Source of the DNA: Flavobacterium indicum GPTSA100-9 = DSM 17447 | Lineage (GTDB): Bacteria; Bacteroidota; Bacteroidia; Flavobacteriales; Flavobacteriaceae | DNA length: 64,000 nt | Assembly (NCBI RefSeq): GCF_000455605.1 | Contig: NC_017025.1 | Location: forward strand, 2,728,001-2,792,000 | Direction: 5' to 3' | Shown: positions 25,352 through 34,054 of the stretch, piece by piece | How positions within the stretch are numbered: position 1 is the first letter of the stretch | Layout: every line of letters begins with the position of its first letter | The notes under the pieces: model-generated | The model's database searches: none | What the model was told of the DNA's origin: nothing | The model's input: only the letters and a program-made list of their open reading frames with translations | Made by a program: the position numbers and the translations under genes

Positions 25352-28135
25352 TTAGAAGTTAACATATACATTTAAGAAATAAGTTCTTCCGTATCCATAA
25401 AAATATTTAGGACCAAATGCAGGTCTTCCATATTGATTATCTGCTTGATAATCTGAATAATTCGCTTTTCTAGATTGTTCAAAACCACCTGTTCTGTAAG
25501 TAGTATCAAATACGTTGTTGATTGAAGCAAAAAATCCTAATGTAGTAGAATCAATTCTCCATGATTTACCTCCAGAGATGTTTACAAGATTGAAAGCGTC
25601 AAATTTTTGTTGCTTTAACGCACCTGAAACAGTTTCCAAAGTTGCTCCATCATAACTTAAACCAGTTGAAGGATTAGTAACGAAATTCTGAGTTCTTAAA
25701 ATATTAGACACATCTAAATAAGAATCACTTAAATAGTTAATATCTGCACTCACCCACCAAAACTGTGGAGCTCTATATTCTAATTCAAAAGAAGCCGCTG
25801 TTTGAGGCATACCTGGTAAACGGTAATTTTTCAAGTAAGCCGATCCAAAACTTTGAACAGGGAACGAATTTGTAGCTGAAGCTTGTGCGTCATCATTAAT
25901 AAATAACGTTGGATTATTGCTATATAAATATTGACCATATGAAGCAGCAGCAGTTGCTTTAATTGTAGAAGTAATTTGGTATTCAATACCTAATTCAGCT
26001 CCAATATTCTTTTTGTCTATACCCGTTAAAATTTCACTAATAAATGCATCTTCGTTTCCATCAGCACCTGAATCATCTCCAGATAATTCACCATAGAAGA
26101 ATGAGATTTCAGTTGCATTTTGAATTTTTGAAGCAAAACCAGTTAAACGCGTTTTTAATTTTGGCGTTCTAATAATGTAAGAAGCATCAACGCTTGCAAT
26201 TCTTTCGCTATTAATATCTGGTGTAATATTATTGTTTAAACGAGCATTAGCAAAAGTATTTCTTAGATTAGGCGCTTTAGTCATATAAGCAGCGTTGATA
26301 TCTAACAAATGTTGACCCGTTATTTTGTATGTCATACCCCCTTTGAATCCGAAGTTTTCAAAAGTTTGTTTTTCACTTTTACCATATGAATTATTTGCAT
26401 AAATACCATTTTTATAAATTCCATCTCTTTGGTATTCACTTTTTGAGAATGATTGAGCTAAATAAAAATCAGCAACATCATAAGTAAATTTGAACTGAGT
26501 AAATGCATCTATAACTGTTGCATTTAGGTTATAATTGTATCCATATTTATCTCCAACTTGAATTGCTCTATTTGGATTATTTAAATCCGATTGTGTTGCA
26601 TCTCCTGTGTAGAATGGATCAACATCTAAGAAATATTGTCCTCCTAATAAATCCGTTAAGTGTTGGAAGTTATGAGATTTTAATTTTCTGAATGTAGCAC
26701 CTGCATTTAATTTAATATTATCTGATAAGTCAGAGAATAAAATTGAATTAGCTGTTATTTGTTTGTCTTCTGTTCTATCTTCATACAATGCGTATACACT
26801 TCTACCTGCATTTGCAGAATTTTGATTGGCAATATACATTGCATTCCAATCTAATTGTTTATTATTTAAAAAATAATTTGTAGCAGAAGTAACTAGAGGA
26901 CTATTTAAATCACCTGCAGCATCACCATTAATGTAGTAACTAGGTAAATTTCTATAATAGGTTGGATCAGGATTATTAGCTCCTTGATAATCTAATCTAC
27001 TATTAGCAATATATCCTTGTTGATAAGCAACGTTCGTATTTAAAGTAGTTCTATTTGTTAATTTCCAGTAGTGACTTAACATTAAAATTGGCTCTTCAAT
27101 ATCTTTATCTCTTGAATTACGTTTTTTTCCGTTTTGCCATCCCCAGTATGAATTATACTTAATACCTGCTAAATCTGTAACTTCTTGAGTATTTGGAGAA
27201 GATTTACCTCTACTGTTTTGTGCATAGATACTTGTGAAGTTTAAACTATGTTTTTCGTTAAATCTTTTTTCAACACTTGCAAAAACAGAATTTGCAGCAT
27301 AATCAGTTCCTTCAAAATAACCTTCTTTTGCCCATCTTCTAGAAACTGAAACACTATATGCCCAACCATTCTTCATTAAACCTGAATTTGTAGTTGCCAT
27401 TGTTCTCCAAGAATAATTGGTATTAGTACCAGAAAATGAAATTCTATTACCTTTTCTAAACAATGAAGCTCTTGTATTGATTTCTTGAGTACCTAAAATA
27501 CCCCCAAAAGTATAATCTGAAGGTGCTGTACCTAATGTGAATTCCTGATTTCTTGTTACATCATTCAAACCACCCCAGTTACTCCATTGCGGTCTACCAT
27601 CATATAGTTTATTCATTACGATACCATTAATCATAGTTGTACCGTATTCATTATCTAAACCTCTCATTCTAAAACGAGCCTGACCCCAGTTAAAGGCCGC
27701 TGCTTGTTGAAAGGCATCTCTTGAAGACTGTAACAAACCTGCAGTACTTTCAGATCCACTGTTGTCATCACCTAAATCATTCTCAGTAATCGTTATTAAA
27801 CTTAATTGTTGTTCTGCTGTAATATCTTCATCCATAAGGATTAATCCTACGTCTAGCGTTTGCTTGTCAACAACTTGAATAGTGTAGTTTTTAGTAGTAT
27901 ACCCATTTTGAGAAACTACTAATACTTGTTCTCCCACAGGCACCTCTTTAATAGTGAAATCTCCAAGGTTATTCGTAACAACGGATTGTTCTGATAACTG
28001 AACCATCACTTTTACTCCACCAATTGGGGTTTGAGTTTTAGAATCAACTATCTTTCCTTTGACAATTGATTGACTTTGGGCCATGACTAGCACAACCTGA
28101 AATAAAAATAAAAGACTTAATGCAAGTTTTTTCAT
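25352..28135 (-). CDS. TonB-dependent receptor with carboxypeptidase-like N-terminal domain
   Basis: 927 residues. Signal peptide MKKLALSLLFLFQVVLVMAQ, then a CarboxypepD_reg-like beta-sandwich (residues ~25-105: GKIVDSKTQTPIGGVKVMV), a plug domain with RMRGLDNEYGTTMINGIVMNK, and a 22-stranded barrel ending in FLNVYVNF. No SusD gene is adjacent; the two lipoproteins downstream may act instead. A secreted endonuclease/phosphatase is encoded divergently, so the ligand may be a nucleic-acid or phosphate compound. This is inferred from context only. Confidence 0.9.
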   Translation of the reverse strand: MKKLALSLLFLFQVVLVMAQSQSIVKGKIVDSKTQTPIGGVKVMVQLSEQSVVTNNLGDFTIKEVPVGEQVLVVSQNGYTTKNYTIQVVDKQTLDVGLILMDEDITAEQQLSLITITENDLGDDNSGSESTAGLLQSSRDAFQQAAAFNWGQARFRMRGLDNEYGTTMINGIVMNKLYDGRPQWSNWGGLNDVTRNQEFTLGTAPSDYTFGGILGTQEINTRASLFRKGNRISFSGTNTNYSWRTMATTNSGLMKNGWAYSVSVSRRWAKEGYFEGTDYAANSVFASVEKRFNEKHSLNFTSIYAQNSRGKSSPNTQEVTDLAGIKYNSYWGWQNGKKRNSRDKDIEEPILMLSHYWKLTNRTTLNTNVAYQQGYIANSRLDYQGANNPDPTYYRNLPSYYINGDAAGDLNSPLVTSATNYFLNNKQLDWNAMYIANQNSANAGRSVYALYEDRTEDKQITANSILFSDLSDNIKLNAGATFRKLKSHNFQHLTDLLGGQYFLDVDPFYTGDATQSDLNNPNRAIQVGDKYGYNYNLNATVIDAFTQFKFTYDVADFYLAQSFSKSEYQRDGIYKNGIYANNSYGKSEKQTFENFGFKGGMTYKITGQHLLDINAAYMTKAPNLRNTFANARLNNNITPDINSERIASVDASYIIRTPKLKTRLTGFASKIQNATEISFFYGELSGDDSGADGNEDAFISEILTGIDKKNIGAELGIEYQITSTIKATAAASYGQYLYSNNPTLFINDDAQASATNSFPVQSFGSAYLKNYRLPGMPQTAASFELEYRAPQFWWVSADINYLSDSYLDVSNILRTQNFVTNPSTGLSYDGATLETVSGALKQQKFDAFNLVNISGGKSWRIDSTTLGFFASINNVFDTTYRTGGFEQSRKANYSDYQADNQYGRPAFGPKYFYGYGRTYFLNVYVNF

Positions 28136-28163
28136 ACTTAATTATAAATTAATACTTTAACTT

Positions 28164-28189
28164 GCATTTAGTTAACAAAAACTAAATGC
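28164..28189. promoter_or_regulatory. Perfect 10-bp inverted repeat at the start of the receptor transcript
   Basis: GCATTTAGTT and AACTAAATGC flank a 6-base spacer (AACAAA). It is immediately downstream of the minus-strand -7 box at 28193-28200, so it would form a hairpin at the very 5' end of the receptor mRNA, or serve as a dimeric operator over the start site. Confidence 0.6.
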
Positions 28190-28192
28190 GGA

Positions 28193-28200
28193 CAAATGTA
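28193..28200 (-). promoter_or_regulatory. -7 promoter box for the TonB receptor operon
   Basis: TACATTTG on the minus strand, matching TAnnTTTG, 57 bases before the ATG. Confidence 0.5.
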
Positions 28201-28220
28201 CAACATTTAATAATATTATT

Positions 28221-28228
28221 TACCTTTG
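28221..28228 (+). promoter_or_regulatory. -7 promoter box for the endonuclease/phosphatase gene
   Basis: TACCTTTG on the plus strand, 33 bases before the ATG at 28262. It is back-to-back with the receptor promoter, 20 bases apart, so one regulator could act on both. Confidence 0.5.
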
Positions 28229-28261
28229 GCATCGAATTTGTTAAAATATAACTAAAATTTA

Positions 28262-29365
28262 ATGTTAAAAATGAAAATTAAACCATACTTAACCTTTTTA
28301 TTAGGAATTTTTAGTATTGCAGTTACAACAGCACAAGACAAAAAATTTGCAGTTCATACTGTTGCGTTCTACAATTTAGAAAATTTATTTGATACAATTA
28401 ATGATCCAACTGTAAACGACGAAGACTTTATTTATACTAAAGAAAATTACACCAAAAAACTAACGAACCTGTCACGAGTTATATCTCAATTAGGAACTGG
28501 CGAAAATCAAAACAACGCTCCTGTTGTGCTTGGTGTAGCTGAAATTGAAAACAGAAAAGTGTTAGAAGACTTGGTAAAAATGCCATTATTAAAAGATAAA
28601 AATTATGGTGTAATTCATTTTGATTCTCCTGACAAAAGAGGTATTGACTGTGGTTTTTTATACCAAAAGAAACATTTTACTCCTACAAGCTTTAAGAACT
28701 ATCCTTTGATGATTACTGAAGACAATACCGATAAAAAATCAAAAGAAAAAGACAAGGATAAAGTGGAAGACACTGATGATAATGTAATTGACGCCAAAAC
28801 TAAAAGAATCTACACGCGTGACCAGATTTTAATGACTGGGTTATTAGATGGAGAAGAAATGCATTTTATTGTAAACCACTGGCCTTCTAGAAGAGGAGGG
28901 GAAAAGAAAAGTAGCCCATTACGTGAAGCAGCCGCAGCTTTAAACAAAAAAATCATTGATTCTTTACAAGCGATCAACCCCAATGCTAAAATTTTTACAA
29001 TGGGCGATTTAAATGACGGACCATTCAACAAAAGTGTAAAAGAAGTTTTAGGCGCAAAAGGTGATGAAAAAGAGGTAAAACCGCTAGGTCTATATAACCC
29101 GGCCGAAAAAATGTTAAAGAAAGGAATTGGAACTTTAGCTCATCGTGACGCTTGGGATTTCTTTGACCAAATTATTTTCACAGAACCTTTATTACGCAAA
29201 GATTATTCTTCTTGGAGGTATTGGAAAGCTGGTGTGTATAACAAACCTTTTATGATTCAACAAACGGGTCAATATAAAGGATACGCACTCCGAAATTCAT
29301 CTACTGAACCAGGATTCTCAGACCACTTCCCTTCTTACATTTATTTAATTAAAGAAGTAAAATAA
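28262..29365 (+). CDS. Secreted endonuclease/exonuclease/phosphatase family protein
   Basis: 367 residues (364 if the ATG at 28271 is used). The signal peptide is MKIKPYLTFLLGIFSIAVTTAQ. The metal-dependent EEP fold is shown by VAFYNLENLFDT, the catalytic Glu in LGVAEIENRKVLEDL, VNHWPSRRGG, MGDLNDGP, and SDHFPSYIY at the end. It hydrolyses phosphodiester or phosphomonoester bonds outside the cytoplasm. The divergent TonB receptor operon suggests a scavenging system in which this enzyme trims the ligand. A charged insert (KEKDKDKVEDTDDN) lies in the middle. Confidence 0.88.
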   Translation: MLKMKIKPYLTFLLGIFSIAVTTAQDKKFAVHTVAFYNLENLFDTINDPTVNDEDFIYTKENYTKKLTNLSRVISQLGTGENQNNAPVVLGVAEIENRKVLEDLVKMPLLKDKNYGVIHFDSPDKRGIDCGFLYQKKHFTPTSFKNYPLMITEDNTDKKSKEKDKDKVEDTDDNVIDAKTKRIYTRDQILMTGLLDGEEMHFIVNHWPSRRGGEKKSSPLREAAAALNKKIIDSLQAINPNAKIFTMGDLNDGPFNKSVKEVLGAKGDEKEVKPLGLYNPAEKMLKKGIGTLAHRDAWDFFDQIIFTEPLLRKDYSSWRYWKAGVYNKPFMIQQTGQYKGYALRNSSTEPGFSDHFPSYIYLIKEVK

Positions 29366-29378
29366 TTTTAATATTAAG

Positions 29379-29400
29379 TCCCGATTCTTTCGGGATTTTT
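29379..29400 (+). terminator. Terminator after the endonuclease/phosphatase gene
   Basis: Stem TCCCGA / TCGGGA, loop TTCTT, then T-rich sequence. The same CCCGA...TCGGG stem recurs at 30010 and 61036. Confidence 0.75.
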
Positions 29401-29427
29401 TATTTTTGTATAGCAAATATTTTAATT

Positions 29428-29958
29428 ATGGCCGTAGCAAAACCCTTTAATTTAACAAAATGGTTGGATGAAAACAAGCATTTACTAAAACCTCCTGTTG
29501 GAAACAAAAATCTATATGTAGAATCTGAGGATTATATTGTAATGGTGGTTGCCGGACCAAATGCCCGAAAAGATTATCACTATAACGAAACCGAAGAATT
29601 ATTTTACCAATTAGAAGGTTCTATAACGGTTTATATTCAAGACGAAGGTGAAAAAAAAGCCATGCATCTTGGCCCTGGTGATATGTATTTAAATCCTGCT
29701 AAAATACCGCACTCTCCTTCTAGAACTTCAAATTCAATTGGATTAGTTATCGAAAGAAAACGCAACCACTTACCCGTAAAAGACGGTCTACAATGGTATT
29801 GCGATAAGTGTAATCACAAACTACATGAAGTGTATTTTGAATTACACAATATCGAAAAAGATTTTCTAAGTCATTTTAAAGATTTTTATAGTTCTGAAGA
29901 AAAAAGAACTTGTAATAATTGCGGAACAGTTATGGAAAGTGATCCAAAATTTATTTAG
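29428..29958 (+). CDS. nbaC: 3-hydroxyanthranilate 3,4-dioxygenase
   Basis: Opens the aromatic ring of 3-hydroxyanthranilate in tryptophan breakdown or quinolinate/NAD synthesis. 176 residues. The cupin metal site is visible: His and Glu in YHYNETEELFYQLEGS and His in KIPHSPSRTS. A C-terminal rubredoxin-like zinc knuckle (CDKCN ... CNNCG) is typical of the bacterial form. A TATTTTTG -7 box is at 29401-29408. Other kynurenine-pathway genes are not in the window. Confidence 0.93.
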   Translation: MAVAKPFNLTKWLDENKHLLKPPVGNKNLYVESEDYIVMVVAGPNARKDYHYNETEELFYQLEGSITVYIQDEGEKKAMHLGPGDMYLNPAKIPHSPSRTSNSIGLVIERKRNHLPVKDGLQWYCDKCNHKLHEVYFELHNIEKDFLSHFKDFYSSEEKRTCNNCGTVMESDPKFI

Positions 29959-30009
29959 GAGTACAAATTGAAACATTCTTTCACTTCAACAACCAGCTAT
30001 CCATTTTAG

Positions 30010-30026
30010 TCCCGATAAAATCGGGA
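30010..30026. other. Hairpin in the spacer before the aldehyde dehydrogenase gene
   Basis: TCCCGAT and ATCGGGA with a short A loop. No T tract follows, so it is at best a weak terminator for the dioxygenase gene. The rest of the 193-base spacer shows only a TACATTTG -7 box at 30103-30110. Confidence 0.5.
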
Positions 30027-30102
30027 GCTATCATTTCTATCTGGACTATACTTTACATTTTATTTTTAAAACACATTTTCAAATTAACTGCATAAAAAAT
30101 TA

Positions 30103-30110
30103 TACATTTG
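30103..30110 (+). promoter_or_regulatory. -7 promoter box for the ALDH7 gene
   Basis: TACATTTG matches TAnnTTTG, 41 bases before the ATG at 30152. Confidence 0.5.
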
Positions 30111-30151
30111 CACAACAAATATTTATAACAAACTCACTAAATAAAGTTACA

Positions 30152-31705
30152 ATGTCAACAATAGCTCAACAATTCGGTATTGCTGAAGCGCTTAAACAAT
30201 TAGGCGTAAAAGATATTAATCCAGGTTCTTCAACAGGTTCAAATTGGTTTGCCAATGGCGAAATTATTGAATCGTATTCACCAGTAGACGGACAATTAAT
30301 TGGTAAAGTTCAAGCTACTACAGCAGCAGATTATGAAAAAGTAATGGCAGCAGCTACAGAAGCTTTTAAAGAATTCAGAACTATGCCTGCTCCAAAAAGA
30401 GGAGAAATCGTTCGTCAATTCGGAAATAAATTAAGAGAATTAAAAGAACCGCTAGGAAAATTAGTTTCTTATGAAATGGGTAAATCGTTACAAGAAGGCT
30501 ATGGTGAAGTTCAGGAAATGATCGACATCTGTGACTTTGCTGTTGGTTTATCGCGTCAATTAAACGGACAAGTTATTCCTTCTGAAAGACCTGGTCACGT
30601 AATGCGTGAGCAATGGCATCCAATTGGAGTAGTAGGAATTATTTCTGCTTTCAATTTCCCCGTTGCAGTTTGGTCTTGGAACACGGCTTTAGCTTGGATT
30701 TGTGGTGATGTATGTGTATGGAAAGCTTCTGAAAAAGCACCTTTGTGCTCTATTGCTTGTCAAAATATAATTGCTGATATCTTAAAAGAAAACGGATTAC
30801 CTGAAGGTATCTCTTGTATTGTAAATGGAGATTATAAAGTAGGTGAAATGATTACTACTGACACTCGTATTCCTTTAGTTTCTGCTACAGGTTCCACTCG
30901 TATGGGAAGAATTGTAGGTGCAAAAGTTGCAGAGCGTTTTGGTAAATCATTATTAGAATTAGGTGGTAACAACGCTATTATTATTACGCCTACTGCCGAC
31001 TTAAAAGTGGTGGTTCCTGGTGCTGTATTTGGCGCTGTGGGTACTTGTGGACAACGTTGTACATCTACTCGAAGATTAATTATTCATGAATCAGTTTATG
31101 ATACGGTTCGCGATGCAATTGTGGGTGCGTATGGACAAATCAAAATTGGTAATCCATTAGACGAGAAAAACCATGTAGGTCCATTAATCGATACGGATGC
31201 GGTTAACACGTATTTAGCTGCCATTGAAAAAGCAAAAGCTGAAGGTGGTAACGTTTTAGTAGAGGGCGGTGTATTGACAGGAGAAGGTTTTGAAAGTGGT
31301 TGTTACGTAAAACCGGCTATCATTGAGGCTGAAAATCATTTTGAAATTGTTCAACACGAAACTTTCGCTCCTATTTTATACTTAATGAAATACAGCGGAG
31401 AAGTTGAAAATGCAATTGAATTACAAAATGGTGTAGCGCAAGGTTTATCATCATCTATTATGACCAACAGCATGAAAGAAGCTGAAAAATTCTTATCATA
31501 TGCAGGTTCTGACTGCGGTATTGCTAATGTAAATATCGGGACTTCTGGTGCAGAAATTGGTGGTGCTTTTGGTGGTGAAAAAGAAACTGGTGGTGGTCGT
31601 GAATCAGGTTCTGATGCATGGAAAGTGTACATGAGAAGACAAACCAACACGGTTAACTACTCAGATCAATTACCTTTAGCACAAGGAATTAAATTTGATT
31701 TGTAG
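30152..31705 (+). CDS. amaB: Aldehyde dehydrogenase, ALDH7 type (aminoadipate-semialdehyde/piperideine-6-carboxylate)
   Basis: 517 residues. NAD-dependent oxidation of L-2-aminoadipate 6-semialdehyde (piperideine-6-carboxylate) in lysine catabolism is the usual role of this antiquitin-like group. Signatures are MREQWHPIGVVGIISAFNFP, the Glu motif LLELGGNNAIII, and the nucleophile in GTCGQRCTSTRR. GSDAWKVYMRRQT near the C-terminus is typical of ALDH7. The gene symbol is by family; the substrate has not been shown here. Confidence 0.87.
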   Translation: MSTIAQQFGIAEALKQLGVKDINPGSSTGSNWFANGEIIESYSPVDGQLIGKVQATTAADYEKVMAAATEAFKEFRTMPAPKRGEIVRQFGNKLRELKEPLGKLVSYEMGKSLQEGYGEVQEMIDICDFAVGLSRQLNGQVIPSERPGHVMREQWHPIGVVGIISAFNFPVAVWSWNTALAWICGDVCVWKASEKAPLCSIACQNIIADILKENGLPEGISCIVNGDYKVGEMITTDTRIPLVSATGSTRMGRIVGAKVAERFGKSLLELGGNNAIIITPTADLKVVVPGAVFGAVGTCGQRCTSTRRLIIHESVYDTVRDAIVGAYGQIKIGNPLDEKNHVGPLIDTDAVNTYLAAIEKAKAEGGNVLVEGGVLTGEGFESGCYVKPAIIEAENHFEIVQHETFAPILYLMKYSGEVENAIELQNGVAQGLSSSIMTNSMKEAEKFLSYAGSDCGIANVNIGTSGAEIGGAFGGEKETGGGRESGSDAWKVYMRRQTNTVNYSDQLPLAQGIKFDL

Positions 31706-31753
31706 ACTTAAACTTTAAACATATAAGTCTATTAGAAAAAAATATAGATAAAA

Positions 31754-31787
31754 GAAAGGCGTTCAAAATTGAACGCCTTTCTTTTTT
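31754..31787 (+). terminator. Terminator after the ALDH7 gene
   Basis: 11-bp stem GAAAGGCGTTC / GAACGCCTTTC, 6-base loop, then six T. One of the strongest in the window. Confidence 0.85.
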
Positions 31788-31833
31788 AGTACATCTTTAA
31801 AAAAAACTTATGTGACTTATATGTTGAATAAAT

Positions 31834-32409
31834 TTATTTCGTCTTCTTCACATATTGCGTCAAAATTACAATATGTTGGTTTTCAACACGTCCTTCAATT
31901 TGTTCCGCATTATCCCAAACCAATTTAATATTATGAACAGCAGCTCCACGTTTAGCCGTAAAATTAGCGCCTTTTACATCTAAATCTTTAATTAAAACCA
32001 CTGAGTCACCATCTTGTAAAATATTTCCATTTGAATCTTTGTGGATAATTTTACCCTCCTCATCTTCATCTTCGCCTGTAGCTTTCGCCCATTCTAACGC
32101 ATCTTCATCTAAATACATCATGTCTAATAAATCATGATTTTTCAAACGTGCCAACATACGCCAAGATACAATTTGAACTGGTAAATTTTCATTCCACATA
32201 CTGTCTGACAAACCTCTCCAATCGTTGGGATTCATCAACTCTTTATTTTCAATTTGTTCTTTTAGCGATTGAGCAATTAAAATACAATTTTCTGGTATTG
32301 CTTCTGTTTTGGGTTCCACCACATAAACCACCAAATTTTCATCTACACCACTGATTTCACAAGTGTTACCACTTCTGTCTCTTAATCTTTTTTCTGTAAC
32401 TATACTCAT
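31834..32409 (-). CDS. phnA: PhnA family protein
   Basis: 191 residues. The C-terminal ~75 residues (DSNGNILQDGDSVVLIKDL...VKGANFTAKRGA) are the PhnA SH3-like domain; the N-terminal half has the CEISG remnant of the zinc ribbon and a long acidic linker (ATGEDEDEEGK). PhnA was once linked to phosphonate use, but the family's true role is unclear. It lies 2 bases from the barrel-protein gene, in one operon. Confidence 0.85.
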   Translation of the reverse strand: MSIVTEKRLRDRSGNTCEISGVDENLVVYVVEPKTEAIPENCILIAQSLKEQIENKELMNPNDWRGLSDSMWNENLPVQIVSWRMLARLKNHDLLDMMYLDEDALEWAKATGEDEDEEGKIIHKDSNGNILQDGDSVVLIKDLDVKGANFTAKRGAAVHNIKLVWDNAEQIEGRVENQHIVILTQYVKKTK

Positions 32410-32411
32410 GA

Positions 32412-32918
32412 TTATAAATTAAAGCTTGTACCTATATGAAAAGTAAATTGATTATTGTAATCTCCGAACACTCCAGGTGTTGTGTCATATTTTGCAATTG
32501 GAATAGCTGATTCTGCATAAACACCAAATCCATCTGTGAAGAAATAACGGAATCCTAGATGTCCTCCAAAATTTCTTGTTCCTAAATTTAAACCCGGATA
32601 AACATCCATATTATCCTCCAATCCAATTACATTACCGATATTGGCATTAAATCTAATTTTCACATCTACTCTATCCTTAAATTCTGGCTTTATAGATTCA
32701 TTTAAAACCATTGCTTTTTCGGCATTCAACATATAACTGGCTACAAAACCAAAAGACATATTCTCACCAATTCCATAGTCATTAGTCACTACGATTCCAG
32801 TTCCCCCGTTTTGGATAAGTGCTCCAATTTGCATTTTAATATCTTCTTTCCCTTTGTAGGCCTGAGCATTTAATTGAACAAATACAAACATTAATGCTCC
32901 AAAAATTATTTTTCTCAT
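32412..32918 (-). CDS. Small outer-membrane beta-barrel-like protein (DUF6646-like)
   Basis: 168 residues with signal peptide MRKIIFGALMFVFVQLNAQA. The rest is an alternating beta pattern (FGFVASYML, VDVKIRFNANIG, GHLGFRYFF, QFTFHIGTSFNL) ending in an aromatic-rich terminal strand, as expected for an eight-stranded barrel. I recall similar proteins as DUF6646. Function unknown. It heads the phnA operon. Confidence 0.72.
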   Translation of the reverse strand: MRKIIFGALMFVFVQLNAQAYKGKEDIKMQIGALIQNGGTGIVVTNDYGIGENMSFGFVASYMLNAEKAMVLNESIKPEFKDRVDVKIRFNANIGNVIGLEDNMDVYPGLNLGTRNFGGHLGFRYFFTDGFGVYAESAIPIAKYDTTPGVFGDYNNQFTFHIGTSFNL

Positions 32919-32954
32919 GTGTATTTAAATTTGTGCGAAGATACGAAAATATGA

Positions 32955-33692
32955 TTAATTCCTCCCCGTTTCATTAGGATACAAACTAGGCAAGACATCA
33001 CTTTGCCAATATTCTTTTGTATTGATGTCTAAAATAGTTAAAGGACCTTTAAAAGCAGCTCCCGTATCAACATTCCAAATACAAGCTTTGTTTACTGGAA
33101 CGGTTTGTCCAATTCGGGTTGTGGGAGTATGACCTATATATATTTCTGTATAAATTTTCAAACGATTAGGATACAACAAATCCTCTTTCCCTAAGGTTTC
33201 ATCCATAGCTAACGCCATTTCCCACAAAGTTCTGTCCCAATAAAACAGTTTTGGAAAATACTCGTATTCTACACCATGTAAATTGGTAAAACCCGCATGA
33301 ATGAATAGTCTGTTTTCACTGTCTAAATAATAATTTTTTAATTCCTTTAAAAAAGCAATATGTTCTTTTTTCTTAACTTTATCAATGTTTGCATAAGCTT
33401 CAACCGTTGCTTTACCTCCGTGTTTAAACCACATCGATTCATTGATGTTTTCAAATCGCTCTTCTAACCAATCAATGACTAATTCATCATGATTGCCTTT
33501 TATAAAAATACATGTATGGGTTTGATTCAATTGAATTAAAAAATCTAAAACTTCGGGAGATTCACTCCACCCATCCATATAATCACCTAGAAAAATTAAT
33601 GTATCCTCTGTTGTAACATTTGCTCTTTCTAAAATTTGAAGCAACGCTCTATAACCGCCATGTATATCTCCTACTACTAATGTTCTTTTCAT
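32955..33692 (-). CDS. Metallophosphoesterase, serine/threonine phosphatase-like
   Basis: 245 residues. The calcineurin-like metal motifs are all present: VVGDIHGGYRAL near residue 7, FLGDYMDGW near 38, FIKGNHDELVIDW near 66, IHAGFTN near 118, and YIGHTPTTRIG near 190. This is the PPP/ApaH-like class, which hydrolyses phosphoproteins or dinucleoside polyphosphates. A minus-strand TATTTTTG box at 33723-33730 is a likely promoter. Confidence 0.9.
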   Translation of the reverse strand: MKRTLVVGDIHGGYRALLQILERANVTTEDTLIFLGDYMDGWSESPEVLDFLIQLNQTHTCIFIKGNHDELVIDWLEERFENINESMWFKHGGKATVEAYANIDKVKKKEHIAFLKELKNYYLDSENRLFIHAGFTNLHGVEYEYFPKLFYWDRTLWEMALAMDETLGKEDLLYPNRLKIYTEIYIGHTPTTRIGQTVPVNKACIWNVDTGAAFKGPLTILDINTKEYWQSDVLPSLYPNETGRN

Positions 33693-33781
33693 TTGGGGGA
33701 ACTGATTTGTTTTACGAAATTACAAAAATATAGTCCAACTAAAAACATGATTTTTGTTATGTTTTTATCTATACATTTGCT

Positions 33782-33808
33782 TACCTTTGTATTTTAATTC
33801 AATCTAAA
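33782..33808 (+). promoter_or_regulatory. feoA promoter with candidate DtxR-type operator
   Basis: A TACCTTTG -7 box (33782-33789; a second TACATTTG lies at 33772-33779) is followed at 33793-33808 by TTTAATTCAATCTAAA. This is two half-sites TTTA(A) and CTAAA with a 6-base spacer. The layout equals the TTAG-N6-CTAA form of DtxR-family operators and would cover the transcription start. Confidence 0.45.
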
Positions 33809-33814
33809 TAAGTA

Positions 33815-34054
33815 GTGGAAAGTTGTCATTCAGCACTTTTAAAGAAAGGTCAAAAAGCAGAAATTGTTGAAATCAACATCGACGAAATCCCGTTAAAGTT
33901 AATCGAAATGGGATGTTTGCCTGGTAATACCATAGAATTAATTCAGGTTGCACCGCTTGGCGATCCACTATTTTTCAATGTAAATGATTCAAAAGTAGCC
34001 ATCCGAAAAAAAACAGCTGCTTACATTTACATTAACCCAGCATCAATAAAATAA
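33815..34054 (+). CDS. feoA: Ferrous iron transport protein A
   Basis: 79 residues with a GTG start; no in-frame ATG precedes it. The SH3-like FeoA fold is shown by LKLIEMGCLPGNTIELIQVAPLGDP and VAIRKKTAAYIYI. FeoA binds FeoB and modulates ferrous iron uptake. Its stop overlaps the feoB start by one base (TAATG), so translation is coupled. Confidence 0.92.
   Translation: MESCHSALLKKGQKAEIVEINIDEIPLKLIEMGCLPGNTIELIQVAPLGDPLFFNVNDSKVAIRKKTAAYIYINPASIK

Noticed and set aside
28136..28261. Riboswitch upstream of the TonB receptor
   Set aside because: The leader is short, holds only a simple hairpin and shows none of the conserved cores of cobalamin or other riboswitches.
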